From Trichopria drosophilae (taxonomy: Eukaryota; Arthropoda; Insecta; Hymenoptera; Diapriidae): a stretch of DNA of 64,000 nt. This document shows positions 23,971-35,249 of this stretch, in pieces. Each line of letters starts with the position of its first letter. The first letter of the stretch is position 1. The position numbers and the translations under genes are program-made. The notes under the pieces were generated by a model. It worked only from the letters and a program-made list of their open reading frames with translations. It was not told the DNA's origin and ran no database searches. The stretch spans positions 21,984,001 through 22,048,000 of the forward strand of contig CM059583.1 in assembly GCA_030407085.1 (NCBI GenBank), written 5' to 3'.

Positions 23971-24197
23971 CAAATGGCGTTCGGGTCGAAAAACCGACAA
24001 ATCAAAAAGCCGACAGGTCGAAAAAACGACAGTAAGAAAACCGACAATCGAAAAGCCGACAGTCCAAAACTAATACTTCAAAAAATGATAATCCGCTTGT
24101 CGATGTGGTTATTTTTTTGTGTCGGCTTTATGACTATCGGTTTTTGAACCTGTCGGCTTTTTGGTTTGAAGGTTTTTCGACCCGCCCCAAACAAATG
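23971..24197. mobile_element. Short foldback element, AAAAACCGACA family
   Basis: The left half (23971-24080) is built of GAAAAACCGACA / AAAAAGCCGACAG subrepeats. The right half (24115-24197) is the inverse, GTCGGCTTT / TATCGGTTTTT. The centre contains CCGCTTGTCGATGTGG, matching CCGCTTGTCTATGTG at the centre of the copy at 61101-61704. Outer tips CAAATGGCG... and CATTTGTTTGGGGCGGG (inverted) are diverged relatives of the larger copy's CAAATTTGGGGTG tips. It is a shorter, internally deleted member of the same family. Confidence 0.75.
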
Positions 24198-24289
24198 TCG
24201 AATAAGGAAATGAAACTTCCAATTAATTATTTTATCATCGAAAGTTATATAATTAAGACCCCTGTGTTATTTGTTCTAAAACAGACGAA

Positions 24290-26375
24290 TTCCTTTCCGA
24301 ACACCGACCCACTTTCGCATATAGAGTGCAAATTCTTTGTAAAAAGGTCAAATTTATCAGAATGGGACTCACTCCTCACATCGCAGTCAAATACCTCAAA
24401 AATAGGCGAAATTCATTTTTCTTGAAGAGATCAAATTCCTCAGAAAGAAGCCAAATTTAGGATAAAGAGGCTGAATTCCTCATAAACAGGGTAAATTCTT
24501 CCTCATTAAAAATGACACGTACATTTTTTCATAAAAGAACAAAATCAGTTACAAAGAGTCGAAATTCAATATGGACTGGTCAACTTCGTGATAAATATTC
24601 TTCAAGAATCGGTTAAATCCAGCATCGCCGGCATTTCTATTGAACAGGCCAAGTTCTTTTGTAAGAAGTCAAATTCATCATAGAGTGCCTGGCTTCCTCA
24701 TATCCATCGAAACCAAGTTCCTCATAATATAAGCATATTCCTTATATAGAAGCCAAATTCCTCACAAATAGGCCAACTTCATCATAAGCAGTCTCAATCC
24801 TCAACAATAGGCGAAATTCGTCCTGATAGGGCCAAATTCATCATTAAAAGACTTGGTTGCTTATAAAGAGGCCAAATTCTTCAACTTTACTATAAAATAT
24901 CTATTGTCACGTAGTGGCCAAGGAACTCACAAAAAGGATTCGGCCACAAAAATACTTCACAAAAAAGGCCGCATTCTTCATACAAAGGCCAAATTTCTGC
25001 TTACGCGGCTAAATGCATTATAAAGATACGACGTCTTTCATAAAGGGGTCAAATGTTTGATATTGAGGCCGAATTGCATACAATAACGGCAAGTTCCTCA
25101 GAGAAAGCCCAAATCCAGGAAAGGAAAAATAAAATAACTGGATTCCCCATAAATAAACTAAGTTACTGACAGACAATCCAATATCCTCATAATAAGCAGG
25201 CTAAATTCCTCACGAATACGCGCAATTCTTCAAGAATTTCAAAACAAGCTTCAAAACTTCAAAAACAATGAGAAACATTTCTTCTGAAGAGGTCAGCTTC
25301 TTCATAAACAGCCCAAATACGTTATAAAGGGACTGAATTCCATACAAACAGGTAAATTTCTAACAAAACAGGCCAACTTTTTCATATTACGCCAAATTCC
25401 TCATACTAAGGCCGAATTTGTCATAAGACAAAGCATTTCCTCCTATAGAAAGCCAAATTCATTATAAAGCAATGAATTTTCTCATAAAGTGACCAAATTC
25501 CTCATAGGGAGGCCAAAGTCATTATTAAACAACTAGATTCTATGTAAATAAGACAAATTTCTTGTGCAGAAGCCAAATTCCCCATAGACAAGCCAAGTTC
25601 CTCATACCGAAGCCTAATTAGGAAGAGAAGTTCTTTAAAAACAGCCAAATTTATTGTAAAGAGCGCTTCCTCATAAACCGGAAAAAATTTGCATAAGTAG
25701 ATAAATTCTGCATAATTGTAAAATTCCTCATGAATTGGCCACGTTCCTCAAGCTTTGTCCAAATTTAGCATACAGCATCTTGCTTCCTCGTAAATGCGAC
25801 AATTTCCTATAAAATAGGTTATGCCTCTGCTACCAGTGGTGTGGCTACCAGGCCACATTTCTCATGGGGCCAAATTCCTCACAAAACGTCCAAATTTCTG
25901 AAATACATGCAAGATTCCAGCAAAAGCAGACAGATTCATTATAAAGAAACGAAATTCTTCCTAAAGAACTCAAATCCCTCATATTCATGCCGAATTATTT
26001 AGAATGACGTCAAGTTCCTCAAAAAAGGTTATTCATCATAAAGCAATTGGTTTCAAAAATAAACCAAATTCCTCATAGACAGGTCAATTCCTCATAAACA
26101 GACCCAATTCCTCAAGAATATGCGAAACTATTCCTGAAGGGACGACATTCTTCATAAAACAGCACAGTTCTTCAGAAAGAAATGAAATTGATTAAAAAGA
26201 GGCTGGTTCTTCGAAAAGAGTCCAAATTCCTACAAAATAGGCTAACTATAAAAAGCTAAATTCCACACTAGACAGTCTAATTTCTCATATTGACGTGGAA
26301 CTATTCACAATGAGGAAAGTTTTCTTTTAAAGAGACGACATTTTTCGTAATGTGGTTAAATATCACATCTGAAAG
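24290..26375. repeat. ~2 kb degenerate minisatellite, ~20 bp unit
   Basis: The sequence can be read as roughly 100 diverged units near AGGCCAAATTCCTCATAAAC. Clear runs of 20-base units occur at 24426-24485 and 25500-25620 (GGCCAAAGTCATTATTAAAC, AGCCAAATTCCCCATAGACA, AGCCAAGTTCCTCATACCGA). Indels break the phase in places. Periodic AAATT and TAAA runs recur about every two helical turns. No frame stays open, so it is not a protein repeat. The array begins about 95 bp after the foldback element at 23971-24197 and ends abruptly near 26375. Confidence 0.85.
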
Positions 26376-27246
26376 AGACTTTTTTGGTCACACCCACACA
26401 AATTTGAAGTCTTTGCAAGCAAATAAAAAAGTCGAAAACGTGTGTCCAATACTTCTGGGCAGCATCACCTGTCAAGTGCGCATACTCCATGAGTAGTAGA
26501 TCATTTTTTCTGCCCGTCGTGGATTTCTTTTAAGATCACAAATTTTTATACAGGTATGGGGAAAGGAACACTATCATCGACGAGCACTAATATCCTTTCC
26601 CTGAAACTCCTCATCGCCATTTCTGCAATGAATTCATTTCCACCCTTGTCCTATTCAGTGTTGTACAGAAAAATATAATTAGTAGTTTCTACATAGAACT
26701 TAAGTCAAATTTACCGAAAAAGTTGAGTAACCATTGTTAAGAAAAATTATTTAAAAAATAATCCTAATTTGCTGCAGTTTATCTGGAATTTATGTTTTAA
26801 ATACTTGATTGATACCAATGATGTATTAATATCTTTTCCAATTAAACAAATTCAAATAATTTTGATATTTAATATAACTGGTATCAATTTTCTTGCGAGT
26901 GCTGTTACAGAATATGTTGCCCAGTTTTTCGTTAATCTATGATTAAACATCATTTAAAAACTTATTACTTGCTAGTATAATATTTATTTACATTCTTCAA
27001 TAAATTTTATTTTTAAATGACACTCGACAAATTTTACATAACGAAGTTCTACTCATGATTTTCTCCGTGTGTAAGGATAAGTTAATGGAGGTTTATAGTG
27101 AGTATATGTGATATAAATAATCGGTTCTACAGGGAAAAAACTAAACTATGACTAATTAATTATATATGTAATCAATATTATTACTTTTTTTCATTCGCTA
27201 CTAAGTTCTCTTATTCACAGCGAACTGCAATTATTTATCACGGTGT
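26376..27246. other. AT-rich spacer, nothing recognised
   Basis: A mildly GC-richer opening (26390-26660) has no visible domain, followed by AT-rich sequence. Confidence 0.4.
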
Positions 27247-27753
27247 GTCTTAACCAGTTTCAATCCAAAAGTGACACTTGAAAATTTTTTTTAATTAAAC
27301 AGTGGGATATTTATACGTGATTTTTCCGTAAAAAAGAAAAACATCAGCGAGGCTATTTTAGATAAATTTCATTCTTAATATTAACACTTTGCGACATGCA
27401 TTTTTCTTTACACGGAAAATATCTGAAATCCCCCAAACCCAAAAACCTCCAAGAAATGAGTTTCAACCGAATCCAATGAATTTTTACAAATTTATATGCC
27501 ATTTTGAATGTTCCGAAACAGACATCCAATTCGTAATCAGCGATGTCAAAACCCCCAAAGAACAAATTTCAGCTATTTTCCGTGAAAAGAAAACGGTATG
27601 CCGTAAAGGATTAATATTAAAAATGAAATTTAACTAAAATAGCTCCGCCGATTTTGATCTCTTTTACGGAATAATCACCTATAAATATCCCACGTTTAAA
27701 TCTAAATAAAAATTTTCAAGTGCCAGAACTTTTGGGTTGATACTGGTTTAGAC
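27247..27753. mobile_element. Palindromic element with ~190 bp inverted arms
   Basis: The left arm begins GTCTTAACCAGTTTCAATCC and the right arm, inverted, GTCTAAACCAGTATCAACCC. Both continue through ACTTGAAAATTTTT, GTGGGATATTTATA, TTTTTCCGTAAAA / TTATTCCGTAAAA, AGCTATTTTAGTTAAATTTC-type sequence and CACGGAAAATA. Arms are about 27247-27445 and 27533-27753. The centre (27490-27560) holds a GGCGGA-module relic in minus orientation (GCCATTTTGAATG, then ATTCGTAATCAGCGATG). No transposase. Confidence 0.75.
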
Positions 27754-27759
27754 TTACTG

Positions 27760-28453
27760 TATTATAGCTTAAATATTATTTCTTTAAATGGAAAGACCCA
27801 TAAATCCGATCATGATCAGTGTAAAAAAATGACATTTTTATCACGTGATAATTGTTTTTACTGTAAAATGTTTTATATAATACTTAAGAATCGAATGTTG
27901 GATAAAAAGGAAGAATTGAAACAAAAAGTGAGAACATGCAGAATAATTAAAAAAGGGAATGTCGCAAAAACAAACACCATGCGTTTCGCAAAAGAATTTA
28001 AATTAGTAGGATGTAACTTTTGAAGAGGAGGATACTACGGTTGGGCGGAATAGTCATTGGCACCGAGAGTTCGCTACTGAATTTTTCGCGGGTATCGAAC
28101 GAGCAGCAAGTCGCCGAGAACGACGTCCTTTATTTTTACCTTATCGACTGCGCTTAGTCTTCTATGGCAGTTTTAAATTATTCAATGATTTTAAGCCACT
28201 CCGTTCTCGTCAATTTTACTACTTTTCGCCTTAACTTCTCATTTTACCCACCAGCAAAATTTTCTCACGTTGAAAAGTAGCGGTACTGAAATTTGCATAT
28301 ATCGATTAGGGTTAAAATCCCTAAGGCAAATTTAAATACATTCGAGTTATGAAATAAATTAAGCATGTTAGTAATTCCTTCAGCAAAGTGAATTTTATTG
28401 ACATTTTTCCTGCAATTATGAAGATTTGTCATTATGTGTCATTATCATCTTCC
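27760..28453. other. Spacer with a small GC-richer patch
   Basis: A CpG-containing stretch at 28020-28300 (for example GCAGCAAGTCGCCGAGAACG) has no open frame of note. The rest is AT-rich. Confidence 0.25.
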
Positions 28454-28582
28454 TTATCATCATCATCATCATCATCATAATCATCATCATCATGATCATC
28501 ATCATCATAATCATCATCATCATCATCATCGTCGTCGTCGTCGTCGTTGTTATCTTTATCATCATCATCATCATCATCATCT
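28454..28582. repeat. Compound trinucleotide microsatellite
   Basis: A (TCA)n tract with interspersed TAA variants passes through a short (TCG)5 run at about 28530-28545 and returns to (TCA)n. The translated histidine-rich frame is a by-product of the repeat. Confidence 0.9.
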
Positions 28583-30529
28583 AACCTTCAGAACAAAATA
28601 CTATATCATTATCAGATAATTTATCTTCTACGCAACGCGCAGGAAAAATAAAAATAATAATAATGAAACTTAATTCCCAATAAAATGCAAAATTATACAC
28701 AAAAGTTGTTGATACTGAATATTACATCGGCCAATTTCTAATTTCACGTTAGCATCCTTCCTTCAAGTCAGCCAATTTAAAAGAAGCTTCGAAAAATAAA
28801 ATCCGATTGACTTTGGAGACGAACCTGGAATTCATTACACTGCTCGTGAATGAATAATGATAGCCGAATGAGTTTATAAGTCTCTTTTCACTGCTATAAA
28901 TATGGCCGCCACTGCCAGCAAACTGCTCGGAAATTTTCTGAATGCAGGCGCAGAACAAGGAGAAAACTTCCAAGTTTAGTCAGACGCTCCCTGCTTAAGC
29001 GTTCGCGCTCTATAGTATTGTCATAAATCTCAACTAATGAGAAAATTTATGAAACTCAGTCACAAGCTTAAGTTTGCGTTATGGAAGGTCAATAATTTAC
29101 CGTTGTTTAACGGTTGTGTTACAGCGCTTTAAATAATTTGAACGCACTTGTAAGTGCTTTCAAAAAGTAAAGCAACAATTAATAATATTATGGAGATTTA
29201 AAACAAAATATTGTTTAATAATTAAGAAATATAAAAGTATAGTTATAGAATAAATCTGAAGTATATCAATTTTTATTTGTTTTATTTTCTATCAGTATTA
29301 TAGGTGAAAGTTTTCTTACATACGTAGATTTAATGAACTCCTTAGTCTTTGTTTATTTATCAAATATTTAAAACATAAATAATTATATATCAATTTAATC
29401 TTCATCCCTATTGTATAAACTTCTTTATATTCCCTGGTTAAATTTCAGTTTTGTGCTCTGCACTAATTTTATTTATTTTCGATAACAGTTAATGATATAT
29501 CTTCAATTTAATATATTAATTAATGAAATACTTAAAGTTAATATTTAACATCAGGGAGGCAGAAGACATTTTTTATCACGTTCGAACTTTATTCGACGCA
29601 GCTTCCATGCAATTACGTCATTCAAGTAAGATACTTAGGGAAATAAGAGTTTTTATCTGCCTACACAAAGAGAATAATAGGGTTAATAAAACCACGACAA
29701 AAATTCAGAAAAAAATGTAAGAAATAGTACTAGTAGTTGTCGATGATAGTATGAATTTTAATTTAAAATATTGTAAAATAAATCATACAATAATTATTTT
29801 ACTAAAAATTCTATTGACACAAAATTTAAAATCTATCTTTACTTGTTTATTGAACACGATTTTGAAAACATATCGTCGGAAAATTTCTCTTCTAAAATCG
29901 TTAAAAAAACAAGAGGCTTGAAGGTTACTTTTGATATTTTTTATTTTTGAAATACGACATCAATTTTATTTTGTTTACAATCACGAAATTTATATAAACA
30001 AGATTCGACTTTTACTCGTCCTGTACATTGGAAACGTGCAATCGTATTTTGGAATATTTTTTCAAATTGCGGTTTTGTTTAGTATTTTTGATTTATTTAT
30101 TTATTTACTTTATGAGATCAATTATATAATAGTCAACCGAAAATTGTAATGAGGTCAGAAATTGATACTTTTATTTTCACACAGAAAAATTAGGAATTTA
30201 ATGAAAGTGCAGAAAATGGAAAAGATGTAATAAAAATAAAATATTATAAATCCATTACGCATTTTGGAAATACAATAAACAAATTCAAATCTTACGATTG
30301 AAACAAATGTAACTTTTCCGATGCACATACTTATATTTTCGCGTCTTTACATTGGGAAAATTTTCGTTAGACAATTCCCACTCTGTCTGGTTTGAGTGGG
30401 ATACACTCGGAAATGAAGTTTTTTACATTTTAATGGTAAAATTAGAATACCTGTACAAAAATACCCTTACTGACAAGGAAATCAAACAAATATTCTACGT
30501 ATAAACAAATAACTTATATATAAAACCTT
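28583..30529. other. AT-rich spacer, nothing recognised
   Basis: No credible coding frame. The 65- and 72-residue frames near 29523 and 29931 are AT-rich and without domains. Confidence 0.4.
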
Positions 30530-30885
30530 TTACAGGTCCATAATATAAATAGACATCCGATATCAGAATTTCAAAATAAAAATTTATGGATCCAATATAA
30601 CAGACGAAAAATTGGAAACGTTGGAGAACCTTTAAAAAAAAGTCTCAACTCTGGGATGTTTTTAGTACGTTGAATAGAATAGGTTAAAAAAATCGAGAAA
30701 TACAAAACCACGAATCTAATATGTCGAATAACAAATGTTAAAAGTTAACAGCTTTTTATAAAAATTTATTTGAGGTTTTTGAGGTCATTGGACAAGATTT
30801 GATTTTTATGTTTAATTCGGCATAGTGGATCTGTCATTTTTAATTTTGAAAACCTCACATCAACTTCTTATTCACTAACCTAAAA
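30530..30885. repeat. Decayed inverted pair of GGCGGA modules
   Basis: A plus copy at 30548-30620 (ATATCAGAATTTCAAAAT, TGGATCCAATATAACAGACG) faces a minus copy at 30818-30882 (GCATAGTGGATCTGTCATTT, then TTGAAAACCTCACATCAACT). Both have lost some GGCGG bases. Confidence 0.5.
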
Positions 30886-31159
30886 AATAATAGAATTTCC
30901 TTGCTTATTAACTAACTTTTTTATTATTACTTGTTAAATGGAAAGCGTTAAAAAATAATCATAAATGAATAATCCAAAATAACAATAATACTCTTAAAAA
31001 TGAGAATCGAACAGTTTTCAAATGAAAAATAATATCAACATCAATTAAGAAACTTATAAGCAGTGGAAAAATAATTTACCACGATTCCTTCCGTTTTAAT
31101 GAACTCTAGAGACAAGAATTCATTAAAGTTTAGTACGCAATCGATTTTTTTCAAAATAA

Positions 31160-31420
31160 GAAAATTCCTGAGGTTTCGGCGAAGACGTTTCAAGAAAACG
31201 TAGGTATCCTTCGGGGACATTTTCCCGCATGGTTGCGTGCGACTTCGACCATCGTAGCAAAGTACGAGAGAAAACAGGAGAGAAGAGAAGAACAGAAAAA
31301 AGGAAAAGTGTAGGGGATGGATGGACGATTCAAGCAGACGTTTAATGAAAGCGTGCAAGAGGGTGACGGTAAAAGTGTTAATGCGTCCACGCGTTGACTT
31401 TAAAATATAAATGATCCCGT
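31160..31420. other. GC-richer patch
   Basis: A short rise in GC contains a purine-rich strand (AGGAGAGAAGAGAAGAACAG). Minus frames at 31041-31358 and 31190-31390 overlap it without recognisable domains. Confidence 0.25.
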
Positions 31421-31879
31421 ACTTTTTTCAACATAACGCGAAAGGTTTTTTCACCCAAGAGTCGCAAAAACGTTACATTCAATGATTATTTTGTCTCTAC
31501 GTGAAAACTCCGATAGCTTACGGGGATTTTACTTCGAATTAGTTTTGAAACTTCTGGCCTTTACTTATGTAAATTAAAAATTGGGGAGGAAGCATTAACT
31601 ATACTCTCAAAAGTTATATAATTTTATGAAACTGTATTAGAACAAATTTTTGCAAGTTCGTATAAAAAAAACGATTTACTTCCTGGGTTATACAGGAGAA
31701 TATATATTTGAAAATTGCGTTTATAAAAACAGTAATAAACTAAATGATACTGAAACAATGTTAACTTTGAAGGCTGTTTTCATAGTATCTTCTTCAAAAA
31801 TCATATGATCTGAGACAATATCATTTCTATTTTTACATTTTGAAAAATAAACGTCACATTAGGTTTTTCAAATACGTCT

Positions 31880-32067
31880 CAACGGGCACGAATGTTTCTA
31901 AAACGTTTTTAGAACGTTCCAGAAACGTTCCTAAAACGTTAAATGTGTGCAACTTTTACGGAACGTTTTATAAACGTTTCATCCATGTTGCCGACATTTA
32001 ACGTTTTAGGAACGTTTCTGGAACATTCTAAAAACGTTTGCAACATTTGGGTCCTTCGTGCCCGTTG
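31880..32067. mobile_element. Palindromic MITE with AACGTT subrepeats
   Basis: The 188 bp element has exact tips CAACGGGCACGAA and, inverted at the right end, the same 13 bases. The arms continue through AAACGTTTTTAGAA, GTTCCAGAAACGTTCC and TAAAACGTTAAATGT. The internal AACGTT / GGAACGTT boxes make nested palindromes. Its GGCACG-type tip is similar to the GCACG in the tip of the 9753-10214 element, so the two may belong to related families. Confidence 0.8.
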
Positions 32068-32092
32068 GGGTATAAACACTTAGTCATTGCAT

Positions 32093-32244
32093 TAGGGGCT
32101 GTACATAAATTACGTAACGCAACTTTTTGGTATTCTGGACCCCCCCCCCCCCCCCCCGTAACGCTATTTGCCAGACCCTTAGCAATGGGTGTAACGCAGG
32201 CCTGGAACCCCCCCCCCCCCCCGCCCTCGGCGTTACACAGGACC
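32093..32244. repeat. Poly-C repeat with GTAACGC boxes
   Basis: GGGGCTGTACATAAATTACG starts a segment with GTAACGC boxes at about 32115 and 32158, TGTAACGC at about 32191 and an inverted GGCGTTAC at about 32229. Two runs of about 15-17 C are embedded. The opening resembles termini I recall as dispersed in arthropod genomes, but I cannot name the family. It lies about 25 bp from the preceding MITE. Frames through it are poly-proline or poly-glycine artefacts. Confidence 0.5.
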
Positions 32245-33811
32245 ACAACAAAATTTGTTTCGAGATCACTTGAATCAGAAACAGTGGATCTCATAGATTT
32301 TTGGCCGCTGAAAAAGAATCCGTTATTCGATTTGGCCCATCATGTCAGGATTTTAATTATCTGATCCGAAAAGAATTAAAAAATATACTTTTTGGTAATA
32401 TTGTCGTAAAATCCGATTTTACGGCCTGCTTCTAGTCCGTAAAATGAAATTTCATGGATCACGAGAAGCATGAATCTGCGCTGTCAAAAACGTAACCCAT
32501 ACGGACTAAATGCAGTCCGAAAAATACTATTATTAGACTTTAAATTTCGTTATAATTTTATTACTTTTGGGAGTACCACTTTTACGTAGTTGCTGTAACT
32601 AATCACAATATAATATTCGTTGCGAAAGCAACGTTTAATGTTTTTCTCGACCGCTTATAACTAAATATTAAGAATTAGATTAATTTCTTGGTATGTACGG
32701 TCCTTTTACTTAAATAAACAAATAATAAATCATAAATCATAAATCAAATACATGGGTTGACGATTTCAACCACTAAGTATGTCGTAAAGTAACTTAAGTG
32801 AGCATTGCCGGGATTTGTAGTATAACCGCTCAGACCTTTTGATTTTACTGTTCGGAATATAAGGAATTTTAATGACTTGACTATTAATAGGTTCTGTGTC
32901 CCTCTAGCGGTGATACAGGGAACAATTGTCTATTTTAGTAACTAATCACAGCTTTCCGTGTATATTTCGAATTTGAAGTACGTAATAAAACCTGCATGTC
33001 AACATTACTAGTTTGGAAAAGTAGACATTATTAGGTATTAAAATAAAGTAATTTTTTAGTGATAAACATGATTGATTTATGCTCTTAAGTATTTTGTTCA
33101 TTATTCATTTATAACGTAATAAATATGCTGGAGTGCAGAAAGTTGTTAAAACATAAAAATCCTTTAAAATACAAACTTAACATATAATGGCCTCATTATT
33201 GCTGAAACACTAAATGTTTCTGCATGAAATACTCTATTATTATATTATTATAATACATATTAATGGACATTTACAGTCGACAATAATGATCACTATTTTT
33301 ATTAATTTTAATTTTTTTAATAATGAAATTTCTAAAAATGGACCGTATGGGAAGGCAAAACGTAATAAAATGAATTAAGAAATATGGGTTACTACTTCTT
33401 CTATTTATAATAAGACTGACTACCTCAAGTTCTTATCTCATTTAATTTAATAAATCGGTCAACAAGAAATTAAAAACTCTTGGAATGTTCTCTACTTTAA
33501 AGAAATGTTGCATAGATGCATGGTGTTGTGTCATGTACGATAATGAAGAAAAGTTTTATAAATAACTTGTTTCTATATAGTCAAGAAGGAAAGACATGAT
33601 TATAGGGAAGGATTCTGTAAATGAATTGTGACGCAATCGACTTGATTACGTGAACACTCGTTAGGTGTCAACGCTTCATAATGATGTCGCTCGTTAGAGT
33701 TTCGATAAAAGAAACCTAAGGAGTCATCCTCTCGGACACAAGAATGTAGGTAGTTCTTATGTATCGCTCCTAATAATAATTTATATATCTACTGTTATTT
33801 AATTTCATATC
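32245..33811. other. AT-rich spacer, nothing recognised
   Basis: No supported gene, repeat or RNA feature. Confidence 0.4.
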
Positions 33812-34030
33812 GCTACCTGGAAAGAGTATATATAAATAAAAATATAATGTGTAATATTGGAATAGATTTAAAAACGTCTATACTATTATTGCGTCTCTAA
33901 TATTCCATATGTGTTCTGCATGTTATTTGCTTACAAGCAAATCGGTGTCGTATATAAATTTATATATATATATAGGCATTTTTAGGGCAACCTGCAGAAA
34001 CCGTACAACAATAAGGTAAAAACAAGATAT
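33812..34030 (+). repeat. ~215 bp dispersed repeat, copy 1
   Basis: From GCTACCTGGAAAGAGTATAT to AAAAACAAGATAT this segment matches 38516-38728 with only scattered substitutions and one AT-run indel. Both edges are abrupt. There is no coding frame and no obvious terminal inverted repeat. Confidence 0.8.
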
Positions 34031-35249
34031 GTCCAACACCATCTTTGTATAATCCGGATTATCTTTGAGGATGTTTCAAGGAATGTCGTGAGAATAATCG
34101 TAAATACTAAAGCCGCTACATTTTACGCCGTAAATACAAACAATATTTTTTGTCAGTATGTGAATAATTCATAATAATTTTAAAGAGGTAAAAATATGCA
34201 TATTTATAAAATAAATCAGAAAAAAATTTCCAAATGAAAACATATGGACTTTTTAAAAATCCAAAGAACATTTTTAAAACTCGATTGTAATGAAATTGCT
34301 TACTTTGCACTCGACTCATTAACTCCTAAGAGAAGATTTTCTTTTATCTGCGAGATTACTTTAGTTATGAAAGCATTGGACAATTTCAATGTGACTTCGT
34401 GTCTTAATGTTTCCCAGGTCTCTCTTAAACTTGCCTATGGTAAAAATTGAGTTTCAAGTAACATAAACTCGAATATGGCTCCAATATTACAAAAAAAATT
34501 GAAAATTTGCATTCTTATCAAATTATCTCGAACCATTAGGACATTGGAATTCGATTGAAACTATGCACGATAGTATACAGAATACTTGAATTTTAAGGAA
34601 AAATTTTACTCAAAATGGCGTCCGTAAAAAAAATTTATTTGAAAAATTTCCGGACGCTATAACTCAAAAACTAAAAACTTAAAAAAAAAAGTACAATAGA
34701 AAAGTTCTATTAATTCGCCAGAAAAATATAAAGGGTTAATACAGAAGCTATATTTTAATTTTTGGTGGCTTAGAAAACAATTTGTAAATTTTAAGAACAA
34801 TTAAAAATAATTTTAACCGTAGAAAATGAATGTGTGACCTCGAGAACATTAAGGTATGGAGTTACATTGAAATTTTCCGCAGCTTTCGTTAAGGAAATAA
34901 TCTCGCTAATAAAAGAAAACTGATAGACTTTTGAGCGTTAATGGGTTACTATATAGAGATAGTGTAAAACGAAAGTTATTTAGGGTTATTAAAGGGAATT
35001 ATTTTCATCTATTTTTGTTATCAAATATAGATTGAAAAAATAAGAAATTATATTTTTATATTCCCTATCTTCCATTGATAAAATTTTGGGACTTTGTAGG
35101 TTTAATGAAACCAGTATGTTATTACGATTTATCTCATTTTTACCCAAAAAGAGTCCAGCAACGTCCATTTTTTTTACGCAAAAAAATTTCATATCTGCAA
35201 TCAGTTCCAAAAACCCTCGTTAATTTTTATTCGTTAATATTTTAGAGTT
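34031..35249. other. AT-rich spacer
   Basis: A single TCAAAATGGCG motif occurs near 34611; otherwise nothing recognised. Confidence 0.35.

Noticed and set aside
24290..26375. Possible CRISPR array or protein repeat
   Set aside because: Units are contiguous 20-mers without unique spacers, are strongly diverged, and no frame stays open; the setting is eukaryotic.
28434..28619. Histidine-rich peptide
   Set aside because: It is the translation of a (TCA)n microsatellite.
32028..32364. Proline- and glycine-rich open frames
   Set aside because: They translate poly-C/poly-G runs in a repeat.
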